Positions 44,690 to 55,873 of a stretch of 64,000 nucleotides of DNA are shown here, in pieces. A program made the position numbers and the translations under genes. The notes below the pieces were generated by a model. The model worked only from the letters and a program-made list of their open reading frames with translations, did not search any database and was not told the origin of the DNA. The stretch's first letter is position 1, and each line of letters begins with the position of its first letter. The DNA comes from Lophium mytilinum (lineage: Eukaryota > Ascomycota > Dothideomycetes > Mytilinidiales > Mytilinidiaceae), in NCBI GenBank assembly GCA_010093605.1, contig MU004183.1:1426001-1490000 (forward strand), given 5' to 3'.

Positions 44690-45231
44690 ATGGTAGCAGC
44701 CCCCGTGGCAGTAAAAGAACCGCGACCTGGCGAAAAGATCCTCATCTGGATTCTCCAGATCGTTGGCTTCTTAACCGCACTCATCTTTGGCACCTTTTCC
44801 GTCCTATCGTGGAAGATCGCGCAACAAGCTACCGCAGAAGCTTCGTCTGCCAATCTGCTCTCCTTTATCGCCCTCTGTGAGCAGGCCTTGACCGACAATA
44901 GCCTTAGTATAGCTTGACCAGATTCAATCCGCAAGTCCTAGTTCTCATTTAGATTTAGTCCGAAGTAGCAGGCATATGCTTGGATGCCTCGAGCCAAGCA
45001 GCAGCATCATTGAGCTCATATGCCGCATCGACCTTCCCAACATTAGTGGGAACTGGGCTTCCAACTCCTAGCCCTGGAGGCGGACAGCATTTGAGCACCG
45101 GTGCGATTGCAGGGATTGTGATTGGCGTTTTTACCGCCCTTTTCACTGTTGGCTCTGCTTTCATCACGTTCTGTGTTAGAAGGCCAAGGGTCAGGGCTGT
45201 GGCCGTTTCGTCTGCTACCGGACTGCGTTAA
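44690..45231 (+). CDS. Small two-span membrane protein, uncharacterised
   Basis: Two exons, 44690-44876 and 44972-45231, give 148 residues. The 95-nt intron (GTGAGC...GTAGCAG) joins SFIALC to ICLDASSQAAA in frame. The first hydrophobic segment is at about residues 15-38 (ILIWILQIVGFLTALIFGTF), the second at about 105-130 (GAIAGIVIGVFTALFTVGSA). The second is preceded by Pro/Gly/Ser and followed by a basic CVRRPRVR stop-transfer. This layout is common in small fungal plasma-membrane proteins, but I do not recognise the family. An acceptor three bases earlier also keeps frame. Confidence 0.6.
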
Positions 45232-45799
45232 TGGATTGAGGCTTTTGGTGTGGAATTTGCGTTACCGAATAACCATCTATCCCGCGCGACATGTGACACC
45301 TGTACCTCATCTTCGCCATCTTCTCACCCATCTGTACTCTTTAATTTGATCCGCGGCGGATGTGATGGGAGAGAGCCCATGTAACGAGCTTCATTCGGAC
45401 CGAGGGGACTGTTGGAGAGTGTTGGTAATGAATGTTACTACGAGATGTATGAGTGATTCTCGTTCGTAGGTGCAGGTGGCGGAGCGGCTAAATGGCACTA
45501 TGTACTCTTTAAGTGGTATGAAATCAAACGCACGATCCATCCACGTCATCCCCCTTCCTCAACCTTCTACCTGTTCATTTCAACGATTTCGTTTATATAG
45601 CTTTCTTGTTTTCAAATGCGTAGGAATGCTATACACTGTTTGAGCTGAAGTATTTCAAGTCTGTCCGCCACTGAAAGGCTCAGGCTCGCGATTCTACAAG
45701 CCTAGTTCGCGTCCGAAAACTCAATATCACTTCAATGAATCAACGATAGTTCTTATTATCGTCTTCTCTTGCTTATTATGAATTATATAATGGTGCTAA
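45232..45799. other. Convergent 3' intergenic region with a short repeated motif
   Basis: Between the two-span membrane protein (+) and the kinase (-). At about 45488-45535 there is a segment, GCTAAATGGCACTATGTACT then TTTAAGTGGTAT, that closely resembles 54386-54425. Otherwise featureless. Confidence 0.5.
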
Positions 45800-48479
45800 T
45801 TACGGTGGATAGGTAGAAGTTAGATTATACGTCTCTCTTATGGTACCCAAGTCACGCATAATATTACTAGCGCTCTTCCGTCCTATTTTTCCCTCGCCTG
45901 GAACGTCCTTTTCAACAATGAGTAACCCTTGCTGGATTAGATTCAAGAATTCGCAGAAGAAATTGGAGTAGAGAACGTCAGACCGCATTTCGTTGATGAA
46001 CTGTTGTTTCATACGCGTCAGTAACACCTTCAACTTGATGTGGAAGAGACCATGTAAAAGGAGCAAGAACTGACCTTCGTGACCGATTCTTTTACCTTGG
46101 GCGTCCGCGTAACTGTCCCAGCGTCTTCATCCTTTACAATCGTAAAGAATGTATCGGTCTTCATACCACCCCAGAAGTCATCGAAAGCCAGTCGCTTTTT
46201 CTTGAATTCATCGACGTACGCCCAGCCGCCAAAATACCACGCAATAAACTCAAGATAGACGCATCCGAGCGTCCAAATATCGTAGGATATACTAATATCC
46301 GGGTTTGAGAGATCGCACTCGGGCGCTCGGTATGAGGGCGAGTTTGGGACCGTTCCACTACGAGTCGACACGGAGTGTTGAGTGCTGAAGTGAGAAATGC
46401 CGAAGTCTGTGATTTTCAGGATGCCTTTCCCGCCCTTGGGGTCTGGAAACCAGAGAATATTTTGGGGTTTGATGTCGCCATGGCGGCCATACAGTCGGAC
46501 GCTATTCATTCCTTTCATTCGTTCCCCTTGAGTAGCGATCACTTCCTTTTTCCATTTATCGTCTGGCAGAGAATTGGAATGATGCAGGTGAAGGAGAGAA
46601 CTTCCTGAAGTGGTGTTGTATTTGTGGATTTGTGAGAGCCCCTCTGCCAAACCTTGGCACTGTTCCACTAACCATAGAACGGTGTCTCTGTCTTTGGGTG
46701 GGTTGGAGTTTTTGAACTTCCAATATCCTAGGAGATCGGCTTCGGCCCAGGGAAATATGAGATGGTATCTTCCGGCTTGTTCATATGTTGCTAGCAGGGT
46801 TATGAGATGAGGATGGGCGTGGGCAGTGCTAAAGCTCTTCAATATAGCAACTTCCCGCTTAAAATCTGCTTTCTCAACCGAGGACAGCTCCTTGACGGCA
46901 AAAATATCTGCTGGATGCTTAGATCCCTAGCTCCCAATCAGCATCTATGATTTGGACACTTTGTAATAGATGCAACGGACCACATACCTCTGCCATGGGA
47001 AATCCGTGCTGATCGGAAGGAATCTCGACCCTATACACCTGGCCATTTCCCCCCGGAGGCGCTGCTATATTGTAAGAAGTGAATGGCAGAACGGTTTGAG
47101 GCTGGAGGCGGTAATGCGACACGCGCCTTCGGCCCTTGGGTGCAAAATAGGGAGCGAGAAAAGTCCACTGAGTCTCCTCGAAACGAGAGATGGTGCTGCT
47201 TCTCCATTTTTTGAAACATCGACATGGTGGAGACTCTGGGGCAGCATTCTTGCGCCGCATTTCTAATTTGAAAGGTTTCCGCGGTTTCGAAAGAGCAAGA
47301 GGGAGATCGGCATCACAGACGCCTTCCTCGACGAAAGAAGAAATTCTGTGGGATCTCTCAAGCAGTAACAAGATGGCAAATATCTTCCGGTACGATTTTT
47401 GTCTGGAAGGCATCTTAAGATGTTCATCCTCGGTGTCCGAACTAACTTCATAATACTGGAAGTCGCCACAGATTTTGGATGCCACTTCCTGGAGATTGGC
47501 TTTCGGTTTTCCCGGTTGAGGACGCTTGCGCAGCCATGAATCGTACGATTCGAGCGCCGGTTCGACTGTCTTGGGGATAATTAATTTCAATAACTTAGGG
47601 GTGGGCATGAATCCTCTGCTTTGGCCTTTCCAGTGATTCACCTTGACCGCTCCGAACACTTGATCAAGCAGTCGCGCGAGGGATACATCATAGCTCGAGG
47701 CAAGTGGAAATGAATCTGTCTGCCTTCTTTTGAAGTTTCGGTGGGCTGCCTCATCGCCCAGATCTGTGATTACTGTAATCGCTGTAGTCTCACTGAGCGC
47801 AGGCCGGCCGTGTTTAGAATCAGTTACCACTAAGAATTCCTGCCCGCGGATTGCAAGCCGGGCTGGGTCGTCAGCGGTAAGCGCATCCCGAGGACCAGGA
47901 GTGGTATATTCCTGAGAATGCTAAGTTATCAAATCGGCGCACAAGTTTGAGTTGCCTTACTGTGGGTCCTAGGTCTTCTTCGTCCAATTCGGGGTTTGGA
48001 TGTTCTATATCGCTGCCGCCGTCCCCTTCTGTCAGGCTAAGTCTATAGGGATCACGGTCCAAGTCCGTGGTGTCTATCGAAACGTTCTGAGTTGAGGCTT
48101 CTCTAGGCTGCTTGGATGTTGGCGCTTCGTGTTCATCGTCGAGTTCGATCGATACGACCACGCCAGGCGGAGTAACTGTAGCCTTGGGGAATTTGGCCCG
48201 CGAACGTGTGGCTAGCTCTGGCTCGAAGGCTGAAGAATGTTAAGACTACTATCTCCATTTTGTGGCTGGTTGTCTACCTAGAGGTGGTAAAACTTTTGGG
48301 GCTCCGTTCTGAGTCATCGCGCCGTTCATCGCAGCGACAAGGTCGTCAGCGTCCTCAAGGACGCCGACAGCCTTGCCGATACTTAGGCTCTCGAGGGACT
48401 GAAGTGGCTTAAATTGCGGCGTAAGTTCACCGGCACGGATTTTCGAGCCAGCAGGAGAACTATCCAGTAAGAAAGACAT
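45800..48479 (-). CDS. Protein kinase with a long N-terminal extension
   Basis: Five-exon model (minus): 48278-48479, 47961-48229, 46988-47911, 46075-46926 and 45800-46033 (or 46027), about 825 residues. The first three introns are 48-61 nt and clear; the last is only 41 or 47 nt, so its ends are uncertain. Residues 1-157 are polar. Residues about 200-440 form an N-terminal domain shared in outline with the kinase-HET protein at 50101 (KIFAILLLLERSHRISSF, EETQWTFLAPYF and VLPFTS). The kinase domain spans about residues 440-740: GGNGQVYRVEI loop, FAVKEL lysine, HGDIKPQNIL catalytic loop (Asp616), TDFGIS (Asp639), YRAPE and DIWTLGCV. All catalytic residues are present, so it is probably active. 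A minus-strand frame upstream (48383-48907) might supply a further N-terminal exon, but I found no good splice join. Confidence 0.75.
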
Positions 48480-48977
48480 GTAACAATAGGGCGACAGGCA
48501 GGCGGACGTGTTTGGTTGCCTTCCGGGATATGGACTGTCATAAATACTCCAGCTTCAGAACCTGGCGTTTCTGGCGGCGATGCCTGCTGGCCCCTCTGGC
48601 CAGCTCCCGAGTCTGATGACTTCAGTGCGGCGGATTTGACGAGGCTGTGGCATGATCCTTTCCTTTTCGGAATCCATGCATGGCCACCCCATTCAGCTGG
48701 TCCCTGTTTGAGGTGGTCACTGAACGAGGCTATTGCCTGGCGGTGTTGTTTTCCACCCCCAACTGGCGGCTCCCCGAATCCCATAATTGGGCGCCACACC
48801 GCTGCGGCTGATGGAGGCTTGACCAGGATACTTTCCCAGAAGACATACTTGGGGGCCTTGGGGATGAGTGAGTTCTGAAATAGCGCCCAGTGGTCTTCAT
48901 GGGACATTCATCTCGACCTAGATTTACCTCCGTAGCCTCGTCTATTATCTTGCCACCATTTCTCAGCCTCAAAAAGA

Positions 48978-49364
48978 ATGGGTGTAAGGAATTTAGTCGC
49001 TCGAACCCTCCGTGTGGCTCGACAACCCAAGGAGACGCTCCATCCGCAACATGATCGCGATCGTCCGCGACATGATCGCGAGCCTGAGCAGGACGTCTGC
49101 GTTGGAAAAATCAATCCGGTCAAGTTGGTCGAAAAGTTGCAATCCGCATTTGGCCCTGGATCCTTCGAAGTTCATGTAAGAAACCCCATATTGCTGATCA
49201 GTTATAGCTGCCAACAGCTAACCTTTCGAGCCGCAGATGATGCACAATGTGTACTGCATCCGAGCTCCAAGAGATCTGTTACCGGTAAGACATCACCCTG
49301 CGCCTTTCAAGTGAGCTTGAAACTGACTGACGGTATGAAGGATGAGCTTTCGGAGTGTCAGTAG
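48978..49364 (+). CDS. Small conserved-looking protein, 89 residues, three exons
   Basis: Exons 48978-49175, 49237-49284 and 49341-49364; all junctions are phase 0, introns are 61 and 56 nt, the first with a GCTAACC branch site. The spliced protein has a basic N-terminus with Arg/His/Asp repeats, then GKINPVKLVEKLQSAFGPGS, FEVHMMHNVYCIRAPRDLL and ends PDELSECQ. The block after GKINP has the feel of a short conserved domain I have seen in uncharacterised ascomycete proteins, but I cannot name it. It sits head-to-head with the 45800-48479 kinase and upstream of the kinase-HET gene. No signal peptide. Confidence 0.5.
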   Translation: MGVRNLVARTLRVARQPKETLHPQHDRDRPRHDREPEQDVCVGKINPVKLVEKLQSAFGPGSFEVHVRNPILLISYSCQQLTFRAADDAQCVLHPSSKRSVTGKTSPCAFQVSLKLTDGMKDELSECQ

Positions 49365-50100
49365 TTCCAAGCCGAGCGTATCAGTCGCCCTAAACAACAC
49401 ACGCGAACTCGAATATCGGAACCTAGCGTCTATGATAATGGTTTAGGACGGATCTTCGGGAGCCGACTAGTTGTTTTTTGTACCTGATCGGCGTGTAGTT
49501 CGCAGGAGTCAGCACGTCGTGTATAAGGATATTTCTCAGATCTTCTTTGAAGTTAGTTCATGCACGACTCCGGACTGTTTTTTTGATAGCCTTGAAGGCT
49601 GCGAGCAGATATTGTGGGCGGATGGTGGCATGTTCGGGAGAGGGAATGGGCGTTCAATTCACATGATTTTCCAGGTTTAGTTTTGTGCTCCGCCCCACGC
49701 CGTGCAGGAGGCGCTCGGCCCATGCAGAGCTCCCGCAAAACTTGCCCACCTATTCGCCGGCGGCACGAGGACATAATTGCTTTTGCATACAGGCAGACAG
49801 GCTGCCTTCTTGCAACGGGCTCAGCTCCGCCCAAAGCTGCATCCGATCGCCCCCATCCATCACGACGACGACCAATCGATGCCAAATTCAAGACATTTCT
49901 GTGCGGGGCCGCAGCAAGCGGGCTGCATCTCGAGCATGCTGCCGTCCATCGAGTTCAGTGAGGCTCTGCTAGAGCCTCTCTTTGTAGGATAAGTATGTCT
50001 GCCTTGTCAGGCTGGATTATGGGGGCTGTCCGCCCCTTCGAGCGCTATTTGGACTCTCTATCTCAGCCTTGTCCAGCTTTGTAGTCCATACGCAGGAGCA
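49365..50100. other. 5' region of the kinase-HET gene
   Basis: Non-coding; several short mutually overlapping frames without features. No clear TATA box. Confidence 0.45.
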
Positions 50101-53100
50101 ATGTCTGAATCGACAGACATATCGGAAATCCTGGTGCATGGAACTGTGGAGAGCCATTTCGACAGCCGACCTCAAAAGTTCGTGCCCGAAAGAAGCGTCG
50201 TCGACGATGTCATCAACAGCAAGTCTATTCTTGACAATGCCATCAACAGGGTCTCCATTCTGGAACAGATGGACGTAGACGAGCCGATCGAAGAAGAACA
50301 CAACCTGCTCGTTGACTACATCTTAAGAGGGGCGAAAAAGATCTTTGCCATCTCAATTAGTATCGGCCTCGAGGATGCGCCGCTGCGGAAAGCCATGTCA
50401 TTTTTCAAAGCTAACGGCTTCAACGATGAAAAACTTCCAATTACCCATAGACAATTAGACCACCTTGCTTCTCTCGAGATTGGCGTGAAAGTCCGCAAAA
50501 TCTGGTCTAGAGTCAGAATATCCCAATTTTTTGACAAACAGTGGGAATTCTCAGCACAAATCTTTTCGACAGCCGAATTCAACCATGATCTCCCACAGAA
50601 ATCCATCCTTCCCTTCACCTCAATGAAAAAAGTCGCCAAGGGCTCGTTCGGTGGGGTCTACAAAACTCAGATCCATTCTGCTCATTTTGTTGACCCACAG
50701 AAACCGGTGAGGATCTGCCGCACCACGTCGTTGCGGCGTTTGCTGATTTAGAATAGGGGACACCTTGCCCTAAATTTTTCGCAGTCAAGAAATTGGAGCC
50801 AGAAAACGAAAGTGACAGCCAGAAAGTGGCGAGAAATTGGGACATCGAAGTTAAAGCTCTAAGGAAAATGAACAACCTCAATCAAGATCACATTGTACGG
50901 TTTATCACCGCCTTCCGCCGCCGTGGTAAACCGGATCATGACGATCACACTAGCATTGAACACTGGTCTGAACACTGTCTCATATTCGAATGGGCTGAAG
51001 GCGGTAGTCTCCGTGACTACTGGAAAAATAACCCTCGTCCTTCCCTAACGGCATCGTTGGTGAAAGCTACGATCAAGCAGCTTCTTGGTCTCGCGGGAGC
51101 GCTTGAGAGAGCTCACAATCTCAACAATACTGGCGCGTCATATCGCCACGGTGATCTGAAACCAGAGAACATCCTTTTGTTCCCGGACGGTAGTGAAATA
51201 GGTATCTTTAAGATTGGCGACTGGGGTGTGGCCAAGGAGCATAACATCGTCACTGAAATGCGCTTTGGCAGTACTGGAGCTGAATACGGAACTCGTCGGT
51301 ACGAATCGCCAGAGGTAGAGACAGGCGTGAGGCTGACCTTCTTGGACCAGGCGCCGAAGCGCCGATCCCGCCTCTACGACATATGGGCCATGGGCTGCAT
51401 CACTCTTGAGTGGATCGTCTGGCTCCTTTATGGCTGGGACGGACTGAATACATTCAATCAAAACGTTAAAGGGGAGGTTTCTAACCACTCTCCGTTTTAC
51501 CAACTCACTGTCAAGAACAGCAAAAAGGTAGCTAGAGTGCACGACATTGTGGTGCAGTGGTTGAAACATATGGCTCGGGATCCCGTCTGCCAGGTGGGCA
51601 CGACCGCACTGGGAGATCTCCTCGAAGTGGTCCAGAGAGACCTCCTTGTGGTCAAGCTTCCACGAAGAATGGGCTCCACCTTAGGCATCACAGATTCCCA
51701 ACAACCGTTTACGATACCTACCTCCACACCCCTGAATCCAGACGAAACATTCTCGCCGGAGCCTCCCAGCCCACTAGAGCAGTCAACACGAAGCATCCCC
51801 CCGATCCCGTCAATTGACATCACCCCGGCAGCAGAGGCCCCAGCAGCAGCGCCAGAGCCGATCAGGATTCCCGTGCAGCAGGAGCCAGAGTCTGAAGGCC
51901 CGGCCCGCGTTCTCTCAGACGAATTTCGCCAAAGGTTGGATTTCATCTACTGCGAGGATGTGGATGAGGTGGACAACTACTGGTTCACGGCTAAGTCACC
52001 CTTACCCGCTCCCGTAGATCCTGATGGTAGCTCTCTGCGATCCTCAGCTCAGGATGGGTCTGAGTATTACACGACCGAGAGAACGCGAAGTGGGCGGTCA
52101 TCGAGGGATGGCCTATCTAGTACTAAAGGCCTCGTGGTACCCGATCAAGAGAAGGTGGACTATGCACACCCAAATCTTGACAACAAATGGGAATTTGACG
52201 TGGACAATGATTTCGCCTCCAGTCTGTTCTCCAGCTTCAGAAAATCCGGTTCATTTGAGGTAGCTCAGCCTCTCAAGTTATCAAGGCTCTGCAGAGAATG
52301 TCTAGATATGAAGGAAAGACTATGGAAACCAGCATTCAGCGTCACCTATGACCTGCCAGGTCTACGTATAAGGTCCGTTCGTAAGGAATGCGACTTGTGC
52401 GTCTTACTTTGGAATACCTGCGAGCGACATGGAGGCACGAAATACCCAACTGTACAGCTTGAGAAAAACAAGTTCTCGAAGTTTTCGCTCACGATGAATG
52501 GAGGCGAGCATTCCGTTCTCTCCATATTTCGGGCTCTAGGTAAGTCTTCTCCAACTCTGCAATTATCGGCGCGACACCTCTACTGACACACATAAAAGTA
52601 GACTCCAAAATCCCAACCGATAACAGTATCCCCATTGGCTTTGCTAAGCTTCCAGAAGCGGGCGAACATACTCATCTCGAAGTTATTCGACAATGGCTTA
52701 ACAACTGCGATGTCAAGCACAGTCACTCTGCATACCAACCCGCCACACAAGAAGACAAATCCCGGGACATACCAACGAAGAGGTTACCAACAAGGTTGAT
52801 TGATGTTGGCAAGTCTGACGACAAGACAGTTCGTCTCTGGGAGACCGGCCCCAAAGACATAGGAGAATGGATCGCTTTGTCCTATCAATGGGGCGCACCG
52901 CCGCATTTCGATACCAACCGCAGTAACCTTAAAAAGCATATTAATGGCATAGATTTCGAGACTCTACCGGCTACTTTCAAGGACGCTGTGATTGTCACGC
53001 GCGGTCTGGGCATCCGCTATCTCTGGATTGACTCCTTGTGCATTATCCAGGGGACGGGGGGAGACTTCAATCAAGAGGCCAGGCGTATGGAAGATGTGTA

Positions 53101-54248
53101 CAGTGGTGCTTATTGCGTAATTGCTGCTAGTTGTGCGACTGGCCACTACTCGGGCTTCCTCCAGGCGCGGAATGATAGGGACTACGTTACCCTGCAAAAT
53201 GAAAATCAAACGCCCTTCTACATCTGCCAGGCGATCGACGACTTCAATGCCCATGTATCGGAAGGGGCCCTTAATCGTCGCGGTTGGGTGCTTCAGGAGC
53301 ATGCTCTCGCTCGTCGATCAATCTTCTTCACAAAGCATCAGACATACTGGGAGTGTGGTGACGGGGTGCGATGCGAAACCATGACGAAAATGAGAAAGTA
53401 AGTGTCTTTGTGCCGCTGTTGGCGACAAACTCCTCTTTCAAACCTTGCTAATCCTGTATAGTAACCTGGCTGCCTTACTAGGCGACTCTAGTTTCCCACA
53501 AATTGTCGAAAACGCTCCGCAGGGAGAGAAAATCTTGCGTTATCAAGACTTCTACAAAAGATATTCTCAGCTCGGTCTTTCGAACCCCTACGATCGACCC
53601 ATGGCAATCGATGGACTCCAGCGACGTCTTCTTCGCACTATGAAGGCAAAGGGAGGGTTCGGAATGTTTGACGAAGAAGGCAATAAAGGTTTTCTTCGCC
53701 GAAGCTTGTTATGGCACCGCCTGGAACAAGACTCAGAGGGCAGACCAGTCGCAAATACCCTATCACGCATTAAGTTTCCTGCTGACCGTACCATCTCGGT
53801 GGTCCCTTCGTGGTCGTGGATGGCTTACACAGGCGCAATCGACTTTTTCAAGCTCGATTTTGGCGGTTTTGAGTGGGAGGAAATCCGGCCGCCCTGGTCA
53901 CGGAGCCCCAGCAACGGGCTTCAATCTGACCGAGGGGACTCTGTAGCATTGACCGCGGTGGTCAGGGGCTTTGATCCAGATGCTGCTGTGGAAGGAGAGG
54001 GCATACTCGTAATTGACAGTTTGGGAGGATCAGAGCAGTCCAAAACTATGTGTGTGGTGTTGGGGATTGAGAAGGATGTTCCGACGAAGAAAGTCAAGTG
54101 TGCGGAAGACAAAATTCACTTCTTCCTAGTTGTCACTCCCACGGGAGGACTGGATCGTAATGGGAGCAAGCGCTTTGAGAGAGTGGGAGCAGGTTATTTG
54201 CCTAGAAAGTGCATTGGACCTCCTGGCGACACTATCGTCATTCATTAG
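50101..54248 (+). CDS. Protein kinase fused to a HET domain
   Basis: Four exons, 50101-50706, 50757-52539, 52599-53397 and 53462-54248, give 1324 residues; introns are 50, 59 and 64 nt and all close in frame. Residues 1-180 are an N-terminal domain like that of the neighbouring kinase. The kinase domain spans about 180-480: AKGSFGGVYK glycine loop, FAVKKL (Lys213), RHGDLKPENILLF (Asp335), then IGDWGVAK where DFG is DWG (Asp357 kept), and YESPE. A Pro/Ser linker follows (about 500-700), then a Cys-rich block (SRLCRECLD and KECDLCVLLWNTC). The HET domain (about 885-1010) has IALSYQWGAP, RYLWIDSLCIIQG and RRGWVLQEHALARRSIF, ending with VVPSWSWMAY. Kinase and HET on one chain suggest phosphorylation-linked control of an incompatibility response, which is inference. 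Confidence 0.88.
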
Positions 54249-54799
54249 GAGCTTTTCCTTGTCCGGATGTGTGGCGGGATCTAGGACACGACGAGCGTAC
54301 TCTTCCTACTCAAACTTATAATACTGTTGACCCCGCTATAGTTCCCGAAAGGTGCTATTAACCCAACAAGACCGCAGGTGTCGAAGCTGCTAAGTGGCAC
54401 GCCATACTCTGTAAGTGGTATAAACAACTACATGTCCGATCCTCTGGGGTAAACAAAACAGGACAGCCACCTCTCTACGTCAAATAGCAGGCGCAGCAAC
54501 CTAGCACCACCAGTGGCTAACGACCAAAAGTCAAGGTACATGTATATTCTCGTCTTTGCACAATGTTTCGATCTTGTTTCTACGGAGTACTTCGGCATTC
54601 CTTTGCATCGCAAGTACTCAATGTCCTCTCACGTAGGGGATACACCTTTACCTTCACAAAGCGCACATTTGCCGCTTTCTCAAGTTCAAGAAAAAAGTTA
54701 AATACTTCCTCTAGCTTTTCTATCCCCATCTACACTACTACTACCGTTTGTGCCGATACCGCATCTTTCGAGACTCACAACCAGACAAACCCCGCCAGG
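54249..54799. other. Intergenic region and RING gene leader
   Basis: Holds the second copy of the short motif also seen at 45.49 kb (GCTAAGTGGCACGCCATACT then GTAAGTGGTAT, about 54386-54425). The open frame of the RING gene extends upstream to 54563, but residues before the ATG at 54800 are Ser/Thr/Phe-rich leader-like sequence. Confidence 0.5.
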
Positions 54800-55873
54800 A
54801 TGACGTCTCAAGATGAAGTAGTTCACAAAGAACGCGTCGACGCATGGGAAATGTTTGTTCTCGGATTGGAAGATGTCGACGGGGTGTCGGAGGAGCCGGC
54901 AGATCAATTCGAAGTCGTCAACTCAACATCGCTCGTGGTTCCGTTCCGTGAACTTATCAACTTGAGGGGTCCAACCAAGTTCTTCTGGAGGGGGTTCCAG
55001 CGCTTCCAAGAAGCAATGCGCTACGACCATGCCGGCACAGTAGATATGCTTGCATCGCACATCAACAATCGCATGGCCTTTTGCGATGAGTCGGATCTGG
55101 ACACGTACCGTAAGATTTGCGACTTGGAAGAGCTCATGGAACAACTTTGCGCGGCTCTTGACGACAAAGAGGACGTTTCTGAGGCCATCAAGTCTAGCAA
55201 CATCTTATCCTCCATGTACGAGGCTGGACAAAATGTACGCAAGCAGCTCGACGAGGGCGTGAGGATGTTAGCAGGCTGCAATGAGGTAAGCCGCACTTAC
55301 GTACCAGCCGGGTATCCAATACCTGTCAGCTCAGTCTCAACACGCTACGAGGGCCCACCAGAGAATTGCAGTATTTGTTTCGATATGGTTGGACCTCGTA
55401 ACGGCAGAGCAATCGCATGCCACCACGCCTTCCACTGGGACTGCCTTGAAGACTTGATAAACAGTGCTAATGACGGGAGCAATAAATGCCCACTGTGTCG
55501 AGACATCATATGCGACCGCCGAGCTCGCACTCCAGGTCCCGATGAGCATCACTTCAACCAACGCCTAGCCCTTGAAGCGATTCATTCCGTATACTACGCT
55601 CGGTTGAATTTAGCCACGCTTCGGTCGCTGTATAATTGTATTTTTGCGGAAGAGCCCCCCTGGGACTGGTTGAATCCGGACCATTCGTGGGAGGATTGGC
55701 CGCGAGATGAGTTAGACTACGACGATGAGGACGATGATGACGAAGAGAGCGATGAGGACGACCAACATGACGACGAGGGCAATGAGGACGATGATGAGAG
55801 CAGTTCAACGGGCTCCGGAGCTGCTTTCAATGACTTCGACGTCGAAATGAAGGACGTAGATGAAGAGCTCTAG
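54800..55873 (+). CDS. RING-H2 finger protein (paralogue 1)
   Basis: 357 residues from the ATG at 54800 (context GCCAGGATGACG); an in-frame ATG at 54563 would add 79 leader-like residues, which might otherwise be a mitochondrial presequence. Residues about 100-165 are helical. The RING begins at Cys190: CSIC, then ACHHAFHWDC and CPLC, a C3H2C3 (RING-H2) spacing. After it come RARTPGPDEHHFNQR, a helical region and a strongly acidic Asp/Glu tail (about 295-350). RING-H2 proteins are usually E3 ubiquitin ligases; nothing shows the target. Convergent with its paralogue at 56621. Confidence 0.82.
   Translation: MTSQDEVVHKERVDAWEMFVLGLEDVDGVSEEPADQFEVVNSTSLVVPFRELINLRGPTKFFWRGFQRFQEAMRYDHAGTVDMLASHINNRMAFCDESDLDTYRKICDLEELMEQLCAALDDKEDVSEAIKSSNILSSMYEAGQNVRKQLDEGVRMLAGCNEVSRTYVPAGYPIPVSSVSTRYEGPPENCSICFDMVGPRNGRAIACHHAFHWDCLEDLINSANDGSNKCPLCRDIICDRRARTPGPDEHHFNQRLALEAIHSVYYARLNLATLRSLYNCIFAEEPPWDWLNPDHSWEDWPRDELDYDDEDDDDEESDEDDQHDDEGNEDDDESSSTGSGAAFNDFDVEMKDVDEEL

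Noticed and set aside
48383-48907. 174-codon minus-strand frame (MSHEDHWALFQNSL...) upstream of the 45800-48479 kinase
   Set aside because: Its 5' half looks coding and may be an extra exon of the kinase, but it overlaps the kinase start and I found no phase-compatible splice pair. Left unannotated.
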